Source: an uncultured bacterium (GTDB taxonomy: Bacteria > Actinomycetota > Coriobacteriia > Coriobacteriales > Eggerthellaceae). From it: a DNA stretch of 63,601 nucleotides. Below the pieces are notes generated by a model that was not told where the DNA came from, did no database searches, and saw only the letters and a program-made list of their open reading frames with translations. Both the position numbers and the translations under genes were made by a program. The stretch spans positions 1 through 63,601 of the forward strand of contig CAJMOJ010000003.1 of NCBI GenBank assembly GCA_905215035.1, given 5' to 3'. Below are positions 54,249-63,009 of the stretch, piece by piece (positions within the stretch are counted from its first letter, which is position 1; each line of letters opens with the position of its first letter).

Positions 54249-55376
54249 ATGGCTAACAAATCTCTCGCAGCCCCACATTCTGATTTAACTATTCTTGTTG
54301 CTGGTGGCGCTGGCTTTATTGGCAGTCATACCTGCGTAGAACTACTTGAACAAGGTTATCGTGTTGTTATTGTTGATGACCTCTCCAATTCGTCTCCTGT
54401 TGCTATTGAGCGCATTCGAGAAATTACTGGCGTAGAAGACGATCGGCTTGTTTTTATAGAGGCAAACATCCTTGACCGTGATGCACTTGACGCTATTTTT
54501 TCCACGTATTCTATTGATGCCATTATTCACTTTGCAGGCTTTAAAGCAGTTGGTGAGTCTACCCAAAAACCACTCGAATATTACTGGAATAATGTTGCTG
54601 GATCGCTGGTGCTCTTTGATGTTGCCCGTAATCATGATGTAAAGAATATAATTTTCTCCTCATCTGCCACGGTTTATGGTGAACCTGAAATGATCCCCAT
54701 TACTGAAGCGTGCCCCAAACATGAATCTACCAATCCTTATGGCGAAACCAAATCCATGCTTGAGCGCATTTTAACTGACCTCTATAAAGCAGATGATGAA
54801 TATAACGTCGTGTTGCTGCGCTATTTCAATCCTATAGGTGCACACGAATCCGGACGTATTGGCGAGGACCCTAAAGACATCCCCAATAACCTACTTCCTT
54901 ACGTTTCACAAGTTGCTGTAGGCAAGCTTGAATGTATCCAAGTATTTGGCGATGACTACCCTACTCCAGACGGAACTGGTGTACGTGATTATATTCATGT
55001 TGTCGATCTTGCACGAGGACATGTCCAGGCACTTGAATTCATGAGTGGCAAAGTGGGCACCGGCAAAGCTCTCGACTGCGGTTCTTTGCCTGGTGAAGCT
55101 ATGGCCGATGGAACACGAAGAGGTGTTGCAATTTTTAATTTGGGAACGGGAACGGGCTCAAGCGTGCTTGATGTTATCCATGCTTTCGAGAAAGCGTGCG
55201 GCAAAGAACTCCCCTATAAAATTTGCCCCCGTAGACCTGGCGACATTGCCACCAACTACGCTTCTTGCGAAAAAGCAGCTACTGAACTTAACTGGATTGC
55301 TCAATACGATCTTGCTCGTATGTGTGAAGATGCTTGGCGCTGGCAATCAAACAATCCTAACGGATACGAAAACTAG
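54249..55376 (+). CDS. galE: UDP-glucose 4-epimerase
   Basis: 375 residues from the ATG at 54249, preceded by GAAAGGATGG. The NAD-binding loop GGAGFIGSHTCVELLEQG, the catalytic SSSATVYG and YGETK, and LRYFNPIGAHESGRIGEDP are all typical of GalE, which interconverts UDP-glucose and UDP-galactose. A ~25-residue insertion with SLPGEAMADGTRRG near residue 285 is longer than in the standard enzyme. It may feed surface glycans. Sixteen-base tandem repeats follow the stop. Confidence 0.93.
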   Translation: MANKSLAAPHSDLTILVAGGAGFIGSHTCVELLEQGYRVVIVDDLSNSSPVAIERIREITGVEDDRLVFIEANILDRDALDAIFSTYSIDAIIHFAGFKAVGESTQKPLEYYWNNVAGSLVLFDVARNHDVKNIIFSSSATVYGEPEMIPITEACPKHESTNPYGETKSMLERILTDLYKADDEYNVVLLRYFNPIGAHESGRIGEDPKDIPNNLLPYVSQVAVGKLECIQVFGDDYPTPDGTGVRDYIHVVDLARGHVQALEFMSGKVGTGKALDCGSLPGEAMADGTRRGVAIFNLGTGTGSSVLDVIHAFEKACGKELPYKICPRRPGDIATNYASCEKAATELNWIAQYDLARMCEDAWRWQSNNPNGYEN

Positions 55377-55388
55377 AATTCCTCTTCG

Positions 55389-55436
55389 CAAAGTAAGTCA
55401 TACTCAAAGTAAGTCATACTCAAAGCAACTTATACG
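55389..55436. repeat. Sixteen-base tandem repeat after galE
   Basis: caaagtaagtcatact occurs at 55389 and 55405, with a third decayed copy from 55421. Sixteen is twice eight. It fills the convergent gap between galE and the HAD gene. Confidence 0.8.
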
Positions 55437-55449
55437 AAACTCATGCGAG

Positions 55450-56157
55450 TTATATAAAATCAGTAATGTGAGCCGGTGTATTAATACATACATCGGCTTT
55501 TGCTTGTATAAGCGCTTCTTTGGGTTGATATCCCCACGTACACCCTACGGCAAAAATACCTGCAGCTTGTGCACAAGCAATATCTCCAGCTGAATCACCG
55601 AAATAGATACAGTTTTTAGGCTCAATACCAAGTTCTTCTGTCATGAGAATAAGCCCCGCTGGATCAGGCTTGCGAGGAATACCTTCTGATTCGCGCTCTC
55701 CATGAGCAATGTCAATAAGGTTAGGCTCTACTGAATCAAAACAGTGCTTTACAACATCATGTACACCGTTTTCAAACTTATTAGAAAGAATCGCTGTCTT
55801 TTTACCCTGTTTATGAAGGTACCTCAATACTTCAAGTACACCGTCATACGGCTTGGTAAGAGATAGACCATATTCCCCATAGAGTGATTTAAATAACGTA
55901 AACGCCTGTGTAACCGTCTCAGGATCAACACCATGAGGACAGGCTTTACGCATTAATTCAAAAGCACCGTTACCAACATAGGACAAAATCTCATCGCGGC
56001 TTCGTAACGGAAAATTCATCTGAGAAAGCGCTTTGTTGGTCACTACAACAAGATCAGGCAAAGAATCGATAAGTGTGCCATCAAGATCAAAGATAAATGC
56101 TTCATAGACTGGATTGGGTGTTTTTGTATGTGCTTGCGTGTTTGTTTTCATGCTCAT
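55450..56157 (-). CDS. HAD-superfamily phosphatase, Gph-like
   Basis: 235 residues. FIFDLDGTLIDSLPD is motif I; TAILSNK motif II; RKPDPAGL and YFGDSAGDIACAQAAG motifs III and IV. The cap domain is alpha-helical as in phosphoglycolate phosphatase. No ribosome site is strong; the ATG two codons in is also possible. Ends at a convergent junction with galE. Confidence 0.83.
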   Translation of the reverse strand: MSMKTNTQAHTKTPNPVYEAFIFDLDGTLIDSLPDLVVVTNKALSQMNFPLRSRDEILSYVGNGAFELMRKACPHGVDPETVTQAFTLFKSLYGEYGLSLTKPYDGVLEVLRYLHKQGKKTAILSNKFENGVHDVVKHCFDSVEPNLIDIAHGERESEGIPRKPDPAGLILMTEELGIEPKNCIYFGDSAGDIACAQAAGIFAVGCTWGYQPKEALIQAKADVCINTPAHITDFI

Positions 56158-56232
56158 GGTTATACACCAACTCTGGATATAAAGATACTAACGATAGATT
56201 ACGGGGTCGCCAAAACACTATTGCATTTTCTT

Positions 56233-56272
56233 ATAAATGTTCTATTTGTTATAGAACAAATAGAACATTTAT
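56233..56272. promoter_or_regulatory. 18-bp perfect palindromic operator before the GntR gene
   Basis: ATAAATGTTCTATTTGTT (56233-56250), loop ATAG, exact complement (56255-56272). It ends just before a CATAAT -10 (56275-56280) and covers the -35 region. Likely the autorepressor site of the YtrA-type regulator that follows. Confidence 0.75.
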
Positions 56273-56341
56273 GGCATAATTACGGTAGTCACACTCATAT
56301 GACTGCTACCACTATAAACGTTACGCAAAGAGTACACCCCT

Positions 56342-56740
56342 ATGATCATCACTATTGACCACACATCATCAGATCCGCTCTACCAGCAAATCTACAACCA
56401 GATTATTGCAGGTATCGCTACGGGAGAACTGGAACCAGGCACTTCATTGCCATCAGTACGCATGCTCGCAAGCGATCTTGGTATCAACCTTCATACCGTT
56501 AATAAAGCCTATGCGGTTTTACGGGATGAAGGCTATGTCATCATGCGGGGGCGCGCAGGCGCCGTAATCGCTCATCCCGATGATGCCCATCGTCAAGACA
56601 AACAAGAGCAAACGCGTCGCGGACTTGAAGAGGATCTCTTTAGGCTTGCACTGGCATATCGCGCAAGCGGAGCAAGTCAACAAGATTTTTTGACGCTCAT
56701 ACACCAACAAGCAGACCGCATCTGGAATACACCCAACTAA
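56342..56740 (+). CDS. GntR-family regulator, YtrA type
   Basis: 132 residues. The N-terminal winged helix shows the family signature SSDPLYQQIYNQIIAGIATGELEPGTSLPSVRMLASDLGINLHTVNKAY in shortened terms: PLYQQI, LPSVRMLA, TVNKAY. The short C-terminal part is helical, as in YtrA-type members that control neighbouring transport or membrane genes. It probably represses itself and the membrane gene 30 bases downstream through the palindrome at 56233. Confidence 0.9.
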   Translation: MIITIDHTSSDPLYQQIYNQIIAGIATGELEPGTSLPSVRMLASDLGINLHTVNKAYAVLRDEGYVIMRGRAGAVIAHPDDAHRQDKQEQTRRGLEEDLFRLALAYRASGASQQDFLTLIHQQADRIWNTPN

Positions 56741-56769
56741 GACAGACGCCATAGAGAAACGGAGTCAGC

Positions 56770-57888
56770 ATGAATACCGCCAGTTTTGAAAGCATCGCCG
56801 TACTCGGCTTGCTCATAACACTCGTGCCAATCGTTGGCATCTTGATGGCAATTACGCCCTATCTTATGCCTAAACATGAATGTTTTACGGTGACTATTCC
56901 AGACTCTGCCGCACGTGATCCGTATCTTATACACCTCAAACGTGTCTTTTGTGCAATCACCCTGAGCGTGACACTACTCTTAACCATACTTGCGGTGTTT
57001 TTGCTTACGAGCAATTTAGAACAGGGCTTTATCATTTGTATCATCATTTCCACGCTGCTGTTAGCCGTGGGCGGTTATATACTTATGCTCGCGTTTCGTC
57101 GTAAAGTACAACGCTATAAAAAAGAACAAGGATGGCATGCACTAACACAACAAACTACAAGTTTTGTAGGTGAAGAACCCGCACCAAAACCTATTTCACT
57201 CAAATGGGATTTACTCTTTTTGCCTGCAGGCATCATTACCATAGCAATGGCAGTTATTAGTTATCCTGCTATGCCTAATGTCATTCCGCTTCAAATTGAT
57301 TTTTCAGGTGCCGTTACCACAACAGCAGAGAAATCACCCCTCGTTGCTGCGTTTCCAGCAATTGTCGTGTTGTTTGTTAGCCTCTGTATGGTGTTTTCTC
57401 ACTGGACAATCGTACGATCCAAACGTGGCATTGACGCATCGCGTCCTACTTTAAGTGCTTGGGCGTATGGATCGTTTGCACGCGCCCAAAGCATCCTTAT
57501 TGTTACTATGGGTACCCTGCTCTCGTTTTTAGGACCTCTTATCGAACTCACCTTAATTGGCGCCATTCGCATACAGGATATGGTGGGTCCTGTATTGATC
57601 TTGGTAATGATTATTGTGGTTGCCTCATGTGCCGTATCCATCGTATATGGTCAGAATGGATCACGACTTCTTGCACGCATGAATGAACCGACCACTATGG
57701 CAAAAGACGATGACCGTTATTGGAAGCTTGGAATTTTCTACTGGAATCCGGAAGATGCAAGCCTCTTTTTGCCCGAGCGTTTTGGCATTGGCTGGACAGT
57801 CAACTTTGGTCGCCCTCTTATTTGGATAATCCTTGCTGCATTTGTTCTTGTGACGATTGGATTTGTTGCGTTGTCGCTCTCGTTGTAG
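56770..57888 (+). CDS. DUF1648/DUF5808 membrane protein, SdpI-like
   Basis: 372 residues, about eight helices. The PNVIPLQIDFSG segment at ~175 is the DUF1648 signature seen in SdpI-type immunity proteins, and the later YWKLGIFYWNPEDASLFLPE matches DUF5808. Such proteins are usually paired with a GntR or ArsR regulator, as here. A role in envelope stress or toxin immunity is possible but not shown. The last 71 bases overlap the convergent EamA gene. Confidence 0.8.
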   Translation: MNTASFESIAVLGLLITLVPIVGILMAITPYLMPKHECFTVTIPDSAARDPYLIHLKRVFCAITLSVTLLLTILAVFLLTSNLEQGFIICIIISTLLLAVGGYILMLAFRRKVQRYKKEQGWHALTQQTTSFVGEEPAPKPISLKWDLLFLPAGIITIAMAVISYPAMPNVIPLQIDFSGAVTTTAEKSPLVAAFPAIVVLFVSLCMVFSHWTIVRSKRGIDASRPTLSAWAYGSFARAQSILIVTMGTLLSFLGPLIELTLIGAIRIQDMVGPVLILVMIIVVASCAVSIVYGQNGSRLLARMNEPTTMAKDDDRYWKLGIFYWNPEDASLFLPERFGIGWTVNFGRPLIWIILAAFVLVTIGFVALSLSL

Positions 57889-58798
57889 ACGGCAAACACA
57901 CGCGGCGCGATGGGAGATTTTGAGAGAGTATCAAACCCAACAAGGTAAGAATTACTCCTATACTTGCAAGAAGCGTGATAGGTTCTGCTAATACAATCAC
58001 AGCAGTAATCACAGTAATTACTGGCACAAGATAAATGTAAATACTTGTCTTTACTGCCCCAATGGTAGCAACCGCAAAATTCCAAGTAACAAAACAGAGC
58101 GCAGAAGCACCTAATCCTAAAAAGAGCATGTTTCCTACTACGAGAGGATTGGCAATAAGCGATACATCAACCTCAAACCCAAGAAAAAGTGAACAGGGAA
58201 CCATACATGCAAGTCCATAAAAGAATATTCTGCGCGTCGTTAGTATCACATCACATCCCCATGTACTAATCTGCTTGGTAATAAGAGAATAAACCGCCCA
58301 AACAAAAGCTGCACCTACAGCAAGTACATCACCTAAGGGGTTGAACGAAAACGCTTGTCCATTAAAACTAATAAGGCAAATCCCCACCATCGCCACGACA
58401 AAACCGAGAAAAAACCGCACAGGAGGATGTTTGGTTTTGAACACCACGCAAGCCAAAAGCGCTACAAAGAACGGTGCTGCAGCATCAATGACACCCACAT
58501 TAGATGCCATGGTATAGGTGAGTGCTACGTTTTCAAGAAGATAATAACCAAACACACCCGTTACGCCTGCAGATACAAGCATTATCTCTTGTTTGATAGT
58601 AAGACGCTTCAGACGCTTGGGACGTACGATAAGCAATGCAATAAATCCGAGTGCAAAACGACAAACAAGAATAGCAACAGGTGACATATACCCTAAGAGC
58701 ACCTTTGTTGAAATGAAAGTAGTACCCCAAATTGTGATAGTAAGGATTGCGGCGCAGTGTCCAAGCGTTATGATGTTTATGCTTTGCGCACGACTCAC
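57818..58798 (-). CDS. EamA/DMT-family transporter
   Basis: 326 residues, ten helices in two EamA repeats (WGTTFISTKVLLGYMSPVAILVCRF; VWAVYSLITKQIS). The GTG start overlaps the AraC stop (GTGA), so the two genes are translationally coupled. After the last helix there is a hydrophilic tail of ~40 residues rich in Gln, Ser and Thr; its DNA also encodes the end of the opposite gene. Substrate unknown; metabolite export is typical. Confidence 0.85.
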   Translation of the reverse strand: MSRAQSINIITLGHCAAILTITIWGTTFISTKVLLGYMSPVAILVCRFALGFIALLIVRPKRLKRLTIKQEIMLVSAGVTGVFGYYLLENVALTYTMASNVGVIDAAAPFFVALLACVVFKTKHPPVRFFLGFVVAMVGICLISFNGQAFSFNPLGDVLAVGAAFVWAVYSLITKQISTWGCDVILTTRRIFFYGLACMVPCSLFLGFEVDVSLIANPLVVGNMLFLGLGASALCFVTWNFAVATIGAVKTSIYIYLVPVITVITAVIVLAEPITLLASIGVILTLLGLILSQNLPSRRVCLPSTTRATTQQIQSSQEQMQQGLSK

Positions 58799-59724
58799 GC
58801 GTAATCCTTTCTTGCCAAACAGTCCCTAGTCATCGCGCGTTTATTCGATATCTCATCGTGTTTATGTGAATCCTTTTCGTGTTTATGCGCGGTTCTATCA
58901 TCTACAAAAAGGGCACGATAGGCCCCAGGAGTAAGTCCAGTAATGCGCTTAAAATAATGAGAGAAATGGCTCTGGTCAGCAAACCCCGTACGAGCAGCAG
59001 TATCCACAAGCGTCACTCCCTCCTCAAGAAGGGCTCGCGCCCGTTCAATACGAATGCTCTCTACATATAAATAAGGAGTAATCCCCTTTTCTTTTATAAA
59101 CGCACGAATGAGTGTTGATTTTCCCACATTAACCTGGTCACAGAGAGTATCAAGCGTGATGTGCTCGCTATAATGCGCTTGCATAAACATGCACGCTTGC
59201 TCCACCACCTGATGCCACGTAGGATGCACTTCTCTTTTAGCATCATCATGAGGAAGATCGCCATAGTGAGAAAGAAGATGATCGATCAGTAAAAGAAAAT
59301 CCTGTTCGCAATCAAATTCTTGCGACGCACTCATGACGGCACAATGCAATGAGCAAAACAATTCTATAGCCTCGGTATCAGCGACCACTGCAGAAAAAAA
59401 CATCGGAAGCTTTGCCGTATTTGCCACCTCTGCTATGGCACACCTCATAGACTCTTTAGTTATATTAATACCCCAATACTCTAAGGGTTCATCGCCTACT
59501 TGGACACATCCGTGCACTTCCCCAGGATTAAAGAGCAAGAGATCTCCCGCCTGTGCTTGGCACGATACTCCCTTACACACAAGCTTGCGCGCTCCGTGTT
59601 TAACAAAACCAAAGACATAATGGTCATGAAAGTGATTAGGGAACGGTTTATCAAAGCCACCGAACCGGAATGCTTCAAGGCCAAGATCAGCATTATAGGC
59701 AACTGTTCGCAAACCATCAGTCAC
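58795..59724 (-). CDS. AraC-family transcriptional regulator
   Basis: 309 residues. An N-terminal cupin-type ligand domain (FPNHFHDHYVFGFVKHG, LLLFNPGEVHGC) precedes two helix-turn-helix units (TLDTLCDQVNVGKSTLIRAF and TGFADQSHFSHYFKRITGLTPGAYR). The tail after that is Lys/His-rich and includes a seven-residue near-repeat (HKHEKDS, HKHDEIS). Translationally coupled to the EamA gene, which it probably controls. Confidence 0.9.
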   Translation of the reverse strand: MTDGLRTVAYNADLGLEAFRFGGFDKPFPNHFHDHYVFGFVKHGARKLVCKGVSCQAQAGDLLLFNPGEVHGCVQVGDEPLEYWGINITKESMRCAIAEVANTAKLPMFFSAVVADTEAIELFCSLHCAVMSASQEFDCEQDFLLLIDHLLSHYGDLPHDDAKREVHPTWHQVVEQACMFMQAHYSEHITLDTLCDQVNVGKSTLIRAFIKEKGITPYLYVESIRIERARALLEEGVTLVDTAARTGFADQSHFSHYFKRITGLTPGAYRALFVDDRTAHKHEKDSHKHDEISNKRAMTRDCLARKDYA

Positions 59725-59944
59725 GAATGCACGCTCCTTTTCTCATACCACCCTTGCATGACCTCATGAGGTATTCACATCGCATATCACTCATGATCTA
59801 GGCGCCACACCGCAAGACCTCTTAAAAGCCATAGGGCTGCAATGGTCTTTGCGCCATACCCACGAGAACAATAGATAGCTTAAGTTTTATTACACCATGA
59901 CAAACGATCTAAAGATTGAAAGATATCGTCACGTTTAAAACATA

Positions 59945-59958
59945 GGCGCGATAGCGCC
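59945..59958 (-). terminator. Short hairpin after hemH
   Basis: GGCGC, loop GATA, GCGCC eight bases past the hemH stop; on the minus strand TATGTTTT follows. A weak terminator. Confidence 0.4.
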
Positions 59959-59965
59959 ACAATGA

Positions 59966-60961
59966 TCAATCGCTTAAATAGTCACTAAGATGATCAATCA
60001 GAAGCGCTACCTGGTTTTCAGAATCGTTAAGACAAGGAATATAAATGAGATCCCCCTTATATTCCTCACGTAACTCAAGATCGATATCATAGAGTGTCTC
60101 AAGACAGTCAACAGAAAAGTTTGGAGCAATCACAAAAAGTCTACCAATAGGACCCTGCGCTTTAAGATTCTCAATGGCTTCAGACACAAAAGGGCTCAAC
60201 CATGTCCGCGCACGATCAAAGCGACACTGAAAACCAAGAGCCCAATCGCTTGGGGCAATATCTAACATATGCGCAAGAGCGTGTGTTGTTTCTCTTACCT
60301 GGGCATCGTAGGTATCACCTTCATTGATATTGCAAAGCGGCACCGAATGAAAAGCAAAAAGAAGTTTATCGTGGGGTTCACTACCAAAACCAACCGCTTG
60401 AATGGTATGTACCAATGCCTGTAAATAACAGGAGTTGGTGCTATAAGCGCTCGTAATATGAAGCGTTGTCGACACAGGTGCCTCAGGAAGCAAAAGGGTT
60501 GTTTGCATGCTTTCCCATGCAGCATACGCCCGATCTTCCACTACCTTTGTTGTTGAAAAAGCGCTCTGCGGATAGAGTGGCACTACTACAATCTCACTAC
60601 ATCCAGCATGAACGCACGTAGATAATGCCTCACCAAGAGAGGGAGATCCATAGCTTGCAGCGGGAACAACCCGCACGTCATATCCTTGTTTACCTAAGGC
60701 CGCTTCAAGTTTTTGCGCAAGGGACGCCATAATCACCGTAAGAGGAGAGCCTTGCTCTGTCCAAATAGAAGCATATTTTTGCGCTGAAGCTTTAGATCGC
60801 GCAGGAAGAATGACCGTATTGAGAAGCAGTTTCCACATGAGAGGATTCATGGGCATGATATGCTTATCGGTCAAGAATTCCGCAAGATAAGACTTAACTG
60901 CTTCGGGACTTGCTGCTGAAGGAGAGCCCGTATTTGCAATAATTATCCCTAGTTTTGCCAC
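59966..60961 (-). CDS. hemH: Ferrochelatase
   Basis: 331 residues from a GTG at 60961: AAAGGAGAGAGGG lies before it, whereas an upstream TTG would put that site inside the coding region. LGIIIANTGSP, the central VPLYPQSAFSTTK and LLFAFHSVPLCNINEGD with the catalytic histidine, and FVIAPNFSVDCLETLYDID identify the family, which inserts iron into protoporphyrin or coproporphyrin. No other haem gene is in the window. It may serve imported or partly made porphyrin. Confidence 0.92.
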   Translation of the reverse strand: MAKLGIIIANTGSPSAASPEAVKSYLAEFLTDKHIMPMNPLMWKLLLNTVILPARSKASAQKYASIWTEQGSPLTVIMASLAQKLEAALGKQGYDVRVVPAASYGSPSLGEALSTCVHAGCSEIVVVPLYPQSAFSTTKVVEDRAYAAWESMQTTLLLPEAPVSTTLHITSAYSTNSCYLQALVHTIQAVGFGSEPHDKLLFAFHSVPLCNINEGDTYDAQVRETTHALAHMLDIAPSDWALGFQCRFDRARTWLSPFVSEAIENLKAQGPIGRLFVIAPNFSVDCLETLYDIDLELREEYKGDLIYIPCLNDSENQVALLIDHLSDYLSD

Positions 60962-61146
60962 GTGCGCGCTCCCTCTCTCCTTTATTGATAGAGCCAATCG
61001 GATAGCTTAGACAGAACATCATTAGAGCATAAAACATGTCCTGCAATAAAATTTCATGAGGAAAATTCATTGTAGAAAACTTAAAGCCCAATAGGCAGGA
61101 GAGAGGCGAAACGCTAGGGGGACGGCATGCACATAACCGTGCATAG

Positions 61147-61467
61147 TTAGTCGTCGTAAACTTCCTTCGCAACACGAAAGGCTGCCCATGCATTAGGCCA
61201 ACCAGCATAAAACGCAACATGCGTAAGCAATGCTGCCATCTCTTTGGCAGAAACACCATTTGCTTTAGCAAAAGCCATGTGATGCTCGAACGATTGATCA
61301 ACCAATCCTTTAGCAACAAGGGTAGTAACGGTTACCATAGAGCGCATCTTAGGATCAAGAGTCTGATCATTCCAAACTTGGCCAAACAACACATCATCAT
61401 TAAGTTCGGCAAATTGAGGAGCAAACATTCCGAGTTGGTCATGCCCAGCTGTTTGTTTGATAGTCAT
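61147..61467 (-). CDS. Carboxymuconolactone decarboxylase family protein
   Basis: 106 residues of the compact CMD fold (LDPKMRSMVTVTTLVAKG, EHHMAFAKANGVSAKEMAALLTH, shortened). The CxxC pair of AhpD-type peroxidase partners is absent, so a thiol redox function is unlikely. It lies with a cupin and an aldo-keto reductase on the same strand. Function unknown, probably a small-molecule enzyme. Confidence 0.88.
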   Translation of the reverse strand: MTIKQTAGHDQLGMFAPQFAELNDDVLFGQVWNDQTLDPKMRSMVTVTTLVAKGLVDQSFEHHMAFAKANGVSAKEMAALLTHVAFYAGWPNAWAAFRVAKEVYDD

Positions 61468-61486
61468 AATTAATCCTTTCTATAAT

Positions 61487-61514
61487 AAGAGTGGGTATGC
61501 AAAAACCCACTCTT
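61487..61514. repeat. 10-bp inverted repeat between the cupin and CMD genes
   Basis: AAGAGTGGGT (61487-61496) and ACCCACTCTT (61505-61514) with an eight-base loop. No U-run follows on the minus strand, so it is likely an intercistronic structure. Confidence 0.6.
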
Positions 61515-61548
61515 GTGATGCTTGAGTGCTATACGTCCTTACAAAAAT

Positions 61549-61581
61549 CACTATGACACTCTAAGGAAGAGCGTCATAGTG
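61549..61581 (-). terminator. Terminator straddling the cupin stop codon
   Basis: On the minus strand CACTATGAC (61581-61573, coding) pairs with GTCATAGTG (61557-61549); AGAG and CTCT extend the stem after one mismatch, and the TAG stop lies beside the loop. ATTTTTG follows the last arm, as in an intrinsic terminator. Confidence 0.65.
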
Positions 61582-61992
61582 CGCATCATCAACAGGCTCA
61601 AGCCATTCGTTTGAGCAATCAGTTCCAGGGGCCTCAAAGGCAACATGAGAAAACCAGCTATCGCAAGCAGCCCCGTGCCAATGCTTTACCCCAGCAGGAA
61701 TAAAGACGACATCACCTGGATGAAGTTCCCGTGCTTCTTCTTCCCAAAATTGACACCAACCGCGCCCATCGGTGCAGAGCAAAATTTGGCCGCCACCCGT
61801 TGTCGCATGATGAATATGCCAATTGTTGCGGCAACCTGGCTCGAACGTAACATTGGCAATAAATTGCGTTTCTTCTGGATCAGTGAGTGGATTAAGAAAA
61901 GACTCGCCAATAAAATATTGCGCATATGCATCATTAGGCTCACCTAATCCAAAAAGACAACTTGCTGGTTTTTGGGTATTTGTTTGTGACAT
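61561..61992 (-). CDS. Cupin-domain protein
   Basis: 143 residues. A single conserved beta barrel with the metal-site pattern NNWHIHHATTGGGQILLCTDG and PGDVVFIPAGVKHWHGA; the histidines suggest a bound metal. Similar cupins are found beside CMD proteins and reductases, as here. Reaction unknown. Starts twelve bases after the aldo-keto reductase stop, in the same operon. Confidence 0.88.
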   Translation of the reverse strand: MSQTNTQKPASCLFGLGEPNDAYAQYFIGESFLNPLTDPEETQFIANVTFEPGCRNNWHIHHATTGGGQILLCTDGRGWCQFWEEEARELHPGDVVFIPAGVKHWHGAACDSWFSHVAFEAPGTDCSNEWLEPVDDAHYDALP

Positions 61993-62004
61993 AGTAGTCC
62001 TTCC

Positions 62005-62853
62005 TTACATTTGCTGATCAAAATCAGGCATTTGGTTAATAAATGCAGGCGCCTCATCGGGAACCTGGTAATAAGGATTTTGCGGGAGTGCATCAATAGC
62101 TGCCATCTCTTCAGCAGAAAGCTCAAAATCAAAAATATCGAGATTTTGACGCATGTGCTCAGGATTGAGCGTCTTTGGAAAAACAATATTACCTTCTTGA
62201 ATAGACCAACGAAGACATACTTGCGCAGGTGTTTTCCCATGAGCACGGGCTGCATCAACAATTGCTGGAATCTCTAATAATTTGGCATCTCCATGTCCCA
62301 GTGGATACCAACCCTCAAATACTACGCCTGTGCTGCTGAGCCAATCTTTCATGACGTGTTGATTGCAACGCGGATTAAGTTCAACTTGAAGCACCTGAGG
62401 TTTTACTGTCGCAACATCTAAGATCTGCTGATATTTTTCTTGAGGAAAATTAGACAATCCAATCGCACGTACTTTTCCTTGCGCAAGCGCCTCTTCAAGC
62501 GCACGCCAGCCATCCGTATATGCACCATAGGGCTGGTGGAACAACATCAGGTCAACGTAGTCCATCCCTAATCGGTCTAAGGAAGCATCAATGGCTTTCT
62601 TGCATTCCTCATATGCATAGTCACGTGGCCACAACTTAGTAGTAATAAAAAATTCCTCACGAGGAATGCCGCTCTTAGCAACTACATCACCTACTGCTAC
62701 CTCGTTGTAGTAGCCGTTTGCTGTATCAATATGGCGATATCCAAGCTCGATAGCTTGAGGAAGACACTCCTGCACTTCAGCACTCGTCATTTGAAAGACA
62801 CCATAGCCAAGTGCAGGAATTTTTACGCCATTTGAAAGTTCAAAATCCATCAT
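62005..62853 (-). CDS. Aldo-keto reductase
   Basis: 283 residues from the ATG at 62853, with AGGAGG six bases before it. HIDTANGYYNEVAVG supplies the catalytic Asp and Tyr; the Lys is in TTKLWPRDY and the His in LMLFHQPYG. The C-terminal NADPH-binding segment IVFPKTLNPEHMRQN is typical of the AKR5-type 2,5-diketogluconate reductase-like group. Reduces an aldehyde or ketone with NADPH; substrate unknown. First gene of an operon with the cupin and CMD genes, divergent from a LysR gene. Confidence 0.92.
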   Translation of the reverse strand: MMDFELSNGVKIPALGYGVFQMTSAEVQECLPQAIELGYRHIDTANGYYNEVAVGDVVAKSGIPREEFFITTKLWPRDYAYEECKKAIDASLDRLGMDYVDLMLFHQPYGAYTDGWRALEEALAQGKVRAIGLSNFPQEKYQQILDVATVKPQVLQVELNPRCNQHVMKDWLSSTGVVFEGWYPLGHGDAKLLEIPAIVDAARAHGKTPAQVCLRWSIQEGNIVFPKTLNPEHMRQNLDIFDFELSAEEMAAIDALPQNPYYQVPDEAPAFINQMPDFDQQM

Positions 62854-62968
62854 GACTAACCTCCTTTGCGAAGCTTTTTTCAAATCATTGCTGTCTCTTT
62901 GCTGATATCGCATCTCTTATTCTGATAAAGAATTCACTCGGTGTACAATGCAGGTATAAAATTTTGCT

Positions 62969-62990
62969 ATGCAGTATGTGCATACTGCAT
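62969..62990. promoter_or_regulatory. Palindrome between the reductase and LysR genes
   Basis: ATGCAGTATG, TG, CATACTGCAT: perfect 10-bp arms, 20 bases before the LysR start. TATAAAAT (62955-62960... TATAAA core) stands just before it on the plus strand. Likely the LysR binding site controlling both directions. Confidence 0.65.
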
Positions 62991-63009
62991 CATAGCCACC
63001 GGAGATCCT

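Noticed and set aside
60962..60997. TTG start for hemH twelve codons upstream
   Set aside because: It would place the ribosome site inside the coding region; the GTG at 60961 is properly spaced.
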